Shown one piece after another: positions 7,093 to 10,337 of a DNA stretch of 10,337 nt. The notes beneath the pieces were generated by a model. That model was given only the letters and a program-made list of their open reading frames with translations. It did not search any database and was not told the DNA's origin. The DNA comes from Bog-159 sp049511415 (GTDB lineage: Bacteria; Acidobacteriota; Terriglobia; Bryobacterales; Bryobacteraceae). How positions within the stretch are numbered: the first letter of the stretch is position 1; every line of letters starts with the position of its first letter. Made by a program: the position numbers and the translations under genes. The stretch lies in the NCBI GenBank assembly GCA_049511415.1, contig JBEKYC010000126.1, forward strand, positions 1 through 10,337, written 5' to 3'.

Positions 7093-8796
7093 CTACTTCT
7101 GGCACGATGCACAAAGTGGCGTTCCCGATGCCGCTGCCTGCCGCAGAGAGGCCGCCTGAGCCGCGTAGTCAGGACCAGGAGCCGGCGCGGAAGAGGCCCC
7201 GGAGGCTTTCGCCGGCTGTGCAGATCCGCCGGAGACGCCGGTTTCGCGCGAGAGATACTGGCTCTGGAAATGAATCCGTCCGTTGGGGGCGCTGAGAAAT
7301 ATGTCGCCATCGTCGGAATGCACGACGAGCATCGACCGGGTCGTCTCATCGGTCTTTTCCAGCATCCCTACCTTCAGATGACTGGGAGTGGCAATGGTGA
7401 TGGCTTCCTTGCCCTGCTTGTCCGACAACTGGATGCGATGCCCGCTCTTGGTTACGAGCCGCTTGACGTCGTTGGGATCGATGTCGCCGCCCCAAAAATC
7501 CTCGCGGGGCGCCTGGTCGACTCCATTCCATAAGCACCCGACGGCATAGGGCCGTTCCGCGTCGCCGTGCTCGAAGGCCACCAGGACTTCGTCGCCTTTT
7601 TCGGGCATGAACATGAAGCCGCGGTCGGCGCCGGCGTAAGGCGTGACCATGCGCACCCAGGCTGTTTCGCCGTCCTCCAGCCAATCGTACTGCACCTTGA
7701 TGCGGCCCATTTTTCGCGGATCGTTATGGTCGACGACGCGCGCCGGAACGATCCCGGGCATGTGACGCGGCTGCGGAGGCTCCGGGCAAATATAGCTCTG
7801 CCACGGTGTACACCGGAATTCGTTCTCGTATCCGGATGACGTCCAGCGATGCACTACTTTGGTGACGCCATACTTCCCGGCCGCGTCCAGGGGTCCGTCG
7901 ATCTGCACCGTATCGCCGGCTTTGACGGCTTCGCTCTGGCTGATCCCAACGGCAGTGATGTTGGCGCCGATAGAACGTACGCTCTCACGCGTTAGGATCT
8001 GCTGATACTCGTCGCCGGTGGCAGCGCGGCTATCCAGATGGACGAAGCCCGCGGGCAATTTGGCGTTGGATGCCCGCTGCACGGCGGCCACCATAGGGCC
8101 GCTGGCGCCGAAGAAATCGGGGGCCTTAGTGATCTTTTGAAAGGTCTGGCTTTGCATATGACGGGCGTCGTAATGCGTTCCATTGAAGGACGGTTGGCCG
8201 AGCCGTCCGCGAACTTTGAAACTCGTCAAGCCGCCTTCTGCGCGCCATTCCACCACGGCGCCGGACTGAAACGAGTCGCAGATCTGAATTCCCTGCGCCG
8301 TGGGACGAATCCAGGCGAGGTGCTCGTAGGCGATGCGCTTGAGGAACGCGAAATCGGTCTCGCCCCACTGCACGTAGTTGCGGGCCGGTTTCTGCGCGCA
8401 GGTGACGTCCGCGGACAGATTGTCCGCGCCCGTCAGCGTGGCGGCGACGTCTTTCAGTTGCTTCTTCCGAAAGTAGGCTTCTTGGGGAGTCAGGTCGAGC
8501 TTATAGGAGCGCGTTACGGCCGTGAGGACGATCCCGTAGCTGCCGAATACTTCGTAGATGAGCTTGCCGCGCAGGACGAAGCCGTCGAAGATGACGTATT
8601 CGGTCTGCTGTTCGTCGTATGTGACGATTTGCAGGTCCTGGCCGAGGCGGTCCTCCAGAGGATAGCGCCGGTCGGCGGTCTGGCGGCATTCGACAGTGCA
8701 GCGCCAGTGGTCGTTGAGTTCCTGAGTGACTTCGACGGAGGCGAGCAGGGCGTCCTGGACGAGTTCACCGGCGATTTTGAGGTAGCTGGCTGGCAT
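7093..8796 (-). CDS. vgrG: T6SS spike protein VgrG with extended C-terminal tail (567 aa)
   Basis: This is the first gene of the T6SS cassette. Residues 1 to about 335 form the gp27-like base (QWGETDFAFLKRIAYEH at about 143-159). Residues 347-425 are the gp5 OB fold (MPGIVPARVVDHNDPRKMG, GRIKVQYDW, DRGFMFMPEKGDEVLVAFEHG). TKSGHRIQLSDKQGKEAI at 449-466 is the usual start of the VgrG needle. From about 520 the needle gives way to a flexible Ala/Pro/Ser tail with a short helix (YAAQAASLRQAAA) and a terminal CASCQK. VgrG tails of this kind are where DUF4123 adaptors and effectors dock, so this one likely carries the lipase coded four genes on. The ATG follows the TAA of the acyltransferase gene by 8 nt with no strong Shine-Dalgarno, which suggests read-through translation or transcription from that operon. 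Confidence 0.94.
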   Translation of the reverse strand: MPASYLKIAGELVQDALLASVEVTQELNDHWRCTVECRQTADRRYPLEDRLGQDLQIVTYDEQQTEYVIFDGFVLRGKLIYEVFGSYGIVLTAVTRSYKLDLTPQEAYFRKKQLKDVAATLTGADNLSADVTCAQKPARNYVQWGETDFAFLKRIAYEHLAWIRPTAQGIQICDSFQSGAVVEWRAEGGLTSFKVRGRLGQPSFNGTHYDARHMQSQTFQKITKAPDFFGASGPMVAAVQRASNAKLPAGFVHLDSRAATGDEYQQILTRESVRSIGANITAVGISQSEAVKAGDTVQIDGPLDAAGKYGVTKVVHRWTSSGYENEFRCTPWQSYICPEPPQPRHMPGIVPARVVDHNDPRKMGRIKVQYDWLEDGETAWVRMVTPYAGADRGFMFMPEKGDEVLVAFEHGDAERPYAVGCLWNGVDQAPREDFWGGDIDPNDVKRLVTKSGHRIQLSDKQGKEAITIATPSHLKVGMLEKTDETTRSMLVVHSDDGDIFLSAPNGRIHFQSQYLSRETGVSGGSAQPAKASGASSAPAPGPDYAAQAASLRQAAASGTPLCASCQK

Positions 8797-8804
8797 TCTG
8801 GAAT

Positions 8805-9818
8805 TTATATCCCGTGCGCAGAGAGTACCCGCCCGAATCGCCGGGATCCTGCCATTCTCAGGCTCTCTTCCTTCAAGAACAGCCGCGAGCGCCAGCCCAC
8901 TTTGCGCAGGGTAATTACCTGGTTCTCAGTTGGTCCGCAGTACATCTGTAGATTACCCTGCAAACCGCCCAGGAATCTCACCTCCCGAACGCCGCGTTCA
9001 ATTAAGCGTTCAAAGAAATGGGAGCGCAGTGCGACAGAAAGGGATACGCGATCATACGCCTGATCGTTGTGGTTCAATTGAAATAACAAATATCCGCGCT
9101 GATCGGCGTGCCAACCGCCTATCATCGAGAGCCAAACGCCGTCAGGCGACTGCAGCCCAAGGAATATCGGGTGGGGCATCCGCCGCAGGCCAGCTACAAA
9201 CCGCTGGATGCGATAACCCGTGTAGCTACTGGTTCTTTGATGAGCGACTAGTTTGGCAGCCACCCGTCCCAGCCCCGGTTCGGCTATTTCGACGCATGTG
9301 CATCCGCTCATTAGCGCTTTGCGACGATAATACCGAAAATTCCTCCGCGTTCGACGGCCTAGAGTCTGCAAAAATTCCTCGAGCGACGAACCTAGGCTGA
9401 GGGTGTCTCGGATCTCGACAATCTCACTATCAAAGGTTGTGTCCGGAATTTTGCTAAGCGTCTCTATGAGAGAGCGGTCCGGCGTTGTCCGCAGACGGAC
9501 GGTGTGGACATCTTCCCACGAACACAGCTCCCGGAGCGCCTGCTGTAGTGTGAAGCGCTTCTCAGATTCGCTCGCAATGACGGGTTGTCCCTCGCAAAAT
9601 CGGCCTACTTCCACAATCCCGATGGCTTGGCCGAGAATGAGTCGTCGGGCCGCTAGTAGGACGCCCGCCGGGGACTTGCCCCTCATGACGGGGACGACGA
9701 CCGGCTGATAAGAAAAGGCGTGGCTCATCGCCAAAAAGTAATCTAAATCACCCGAATCCGCAGTGTCTCCAGGCAATTCACTCAAGAGGTTTTTCAATGC
9801 TTCACGGGTCGATGCCAC
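8805..9818 (-). CDS. GNAT acyltransferase of CelD/FemAB type, exopolysaccharide-associated
   Basis: The 337-residue product fits the Acetyltransf_6 (CelD/BcsL, FemAB-like) group. The hallmark is the basic segment LGRRTRRNFRYYRRK at 153-167, followed by a GNAT core with SMIGGW (231-236), YLLFQLNHNDQAYDRVSLSV (243-262) and HFFERLIERGVREVRFLGG (267-285). Such proteins are common in exopolysaccharide and cellulose loci and are thought to transfer acyl or aminoacyl groups to glycans or their lipid-linked precursors; the substrate here cannot be told. No signal peptide. The start is GTG at 9818 in GTGGCATCG, 6 nt after the TGA of the sugar transferase, with TGAGATCCT as a weak ribosome-binding region. 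Tight spacing makes it the same operon as the sugar transferase. Confidence 0.87.
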   Translation of the reverse strand: MASTREALKNLLSELPGDTADSGDLDYFLAMSHAFSYQPVVVPVMRGKSPAGVLLAARRLILGQAIGIVEVGRFCEGQPVIASESEKRFTLQQALRELCSWEDVHTVRLRTTPDRSLIETLSKIPDTTFDSEIVEIRDTLSLGSSLEEFLQTLGRRTRRNFRYYRRKALMSGCTCVEIAEPGLGRVAAKLVAHQRTSSYTGYRIQRFVAGLRRMPHPIFLGLQSPDGVWLSMIGGWHADQRGYLLFQLNHNDQAYDRVSLSVALRSHFFERLIERGVREVRFLGGLQGNLQMYCGPTENQVITLRKVGWRSRLFLKEESLRMAGSRRFGRVLSAHGI

Positions 9819-9824
9819 AGGATC

Positions 9825-10337
9825 TCAGTATGCTCCGTTCGCCGACCAAACAGCAGGCAGAGTTTTGCACAGAACATGAACATCTAACCAAAGGGACCAA
9901 TTCTTGACATAATACTCGTCGAGCCTGACGCGATCCGAATACGTCGTATTATTTCGACCCGACACTTGCCAGAGGCCTGTTATACCAGGTCTGACACGTC
10001 CATAAAGATCGAACGCCGAGCCGTACTTTGCGATCTCCTCGACGACGATTGGCCGCGGCCCAACTACACTCATCTCGCCCCTGATTACGTTCCAGATCTG
10101 CGGCAGCTCGTCCAAACTGGTCTTCCTTAGGAAACGCCCAAACGGGGTAACCCGAGGGTCGCGCCGAAGCTTGAAATCTTTTCGCCACTCTTCTTGAAAG
10201 GCGGGATTCGAAAGAAGATAGATTGCAAGATTGGCGTCGGCGTTTGCCGACATGGTTCGAAACTTCCAGGCGACGAAGCTTTTTCCGGACCTGCCAATGC
10301 GCTGTTGACCATAGAAGGCTGGTCCTCGCGAGCCTAA
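9825..10337 (-). CDS. Polyprenyl-phosphate sugar-1-phosphate transferase, C-terminal part (5' end outside window)
   Basis: The frame is open to the right edge; 170 residues plus a TGA stop are visible. Starting from the edge it reads LGSRGPAFYGQQRIGRSGK, then KFRTM at 24-28, DPRVTPFGRFLRKTSLDELPQ, WNVIRGEMSVVGPRP, RPGITGLWQVSGR, and a C-terminal LDEYYVKNWSLWLDV. These are the conserved blocks of the bacterial sugar transferase domain (WcaJ/WbaP/EpsL-like), which links the first sugar phosphate to undecaprenyl phosphate at the inner membrane to start a capsule, exopolysaccharide or O-antigen repeat unit. An internal ATG at 10253 falls inside the KFRTM block and is not the real start. The missing N-terminal part would hold a membrane segment or more. 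Sugar specificity cannot be decided. Confidence 0.93.
   Translation of the reverse strand, partial: LGSRGPAFYGQQRIGRSGKSFVAWKFRTMSANADANLAIYLLSNPAFQEEWRKDFKLRRDPRVTPFGRFLRKTSLDELPQIWNVIRGEMSVVGPRPIVVEEIAKYGSAFDLYGRVRPGITGLWQVSGRNNTTYSDRVRLDEYYVKNWSLWLDVHVLCKTLPAVWSANGAY

Noticed and set aside
8038..9063. Long plus-strand open frame of 341 codons
   Set aside because: It spans the antisense of vgrG and of the acyltransferase gene, both with strong family motifs; the plus-strand product has no recognisable domain.
9825..10253. Sugar transferase as a complete 142-residue gene starting at ATG 10253
   Set aside because: The frame continues to the right edge and the residues before that ATG (FYGQQRIG, then KFRT) are conserved family blocks, so the gene is only cut by the window.

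Overview
The window reads as a G+C-rich chromosomal stretch of an environmental, probably soil-type, Gram-negative bacterium. Every gene I can support is on the minus strand, so transcription runs from the right edge to the left. Signal peptides, a secreted FG-GAP/VCBS protein with an FN3-like domain, an exopolysaccharide sugar transferase and VgrG-based secretion genes together suggest something like an Acidobacteriota (Solibacter/Bryobacter-like) or Myxococcota genome. The taxonomic guess is low confidence and rests on style of gene content only.

Layout in the direction of transcription: (1) Right end, 10337 to 8805: the tail of an exopolysaccharide locus, with a polyprenyl-phosphate sugar transferase (5' end outside the window) followed 6 nt later by a CelD/FemAB-type GNAT acyltransferase. 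(2) 8796 to 2108: a compact type VI secretion (T6SS) effector cassette. In order it holds a VgrG spike protein (567 aa), an FHA-DUF4123 fusion adaptor, a small helical protein of 115 aa, a serine lipase effector with a GHSLGG nucleophile elbow, an ankyrin-repeat protein with a signal peptide whose GTG start overlaps the lipase stop (likely the immunity protein), and a second, shorter VgrG (501 aa). Gaps are only -4 to 33 nt, so this looks like one transcription unit. It begins 8 nt after the exopolysaccharide gene. (3) Left end, 2026 to beyond base 1: a large Sec-secreted protein with a cysteine-rich N-terminal domain, an FN3-like domain and 51-residue (153-bp) FG-GAP/VCBS repeats. It is cut by the left edge.

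How the parts may work together (inference from T6SS biology): the lipase would be loaded on the upstream VgrG with the help of the DUF4123 adaptor and perhaps the small protein. It would be injected into the periplasm of rivals to attack membrane phospholipids, while the exported ankyrin protein protects the producer. The FHA domain on the adaptor is the least ordinary part and suggests a phosphothreonine-dependent step in effector loading. The second VgrG is a paralogue that has lost an internal 21-residue segment and the 45-residue C-terminal tail of the first.

No tRNA, rRNA, CRISPR array, transposase or clear rho-independent terminator was seen, and there is no gene-free stretch above 100 bases.
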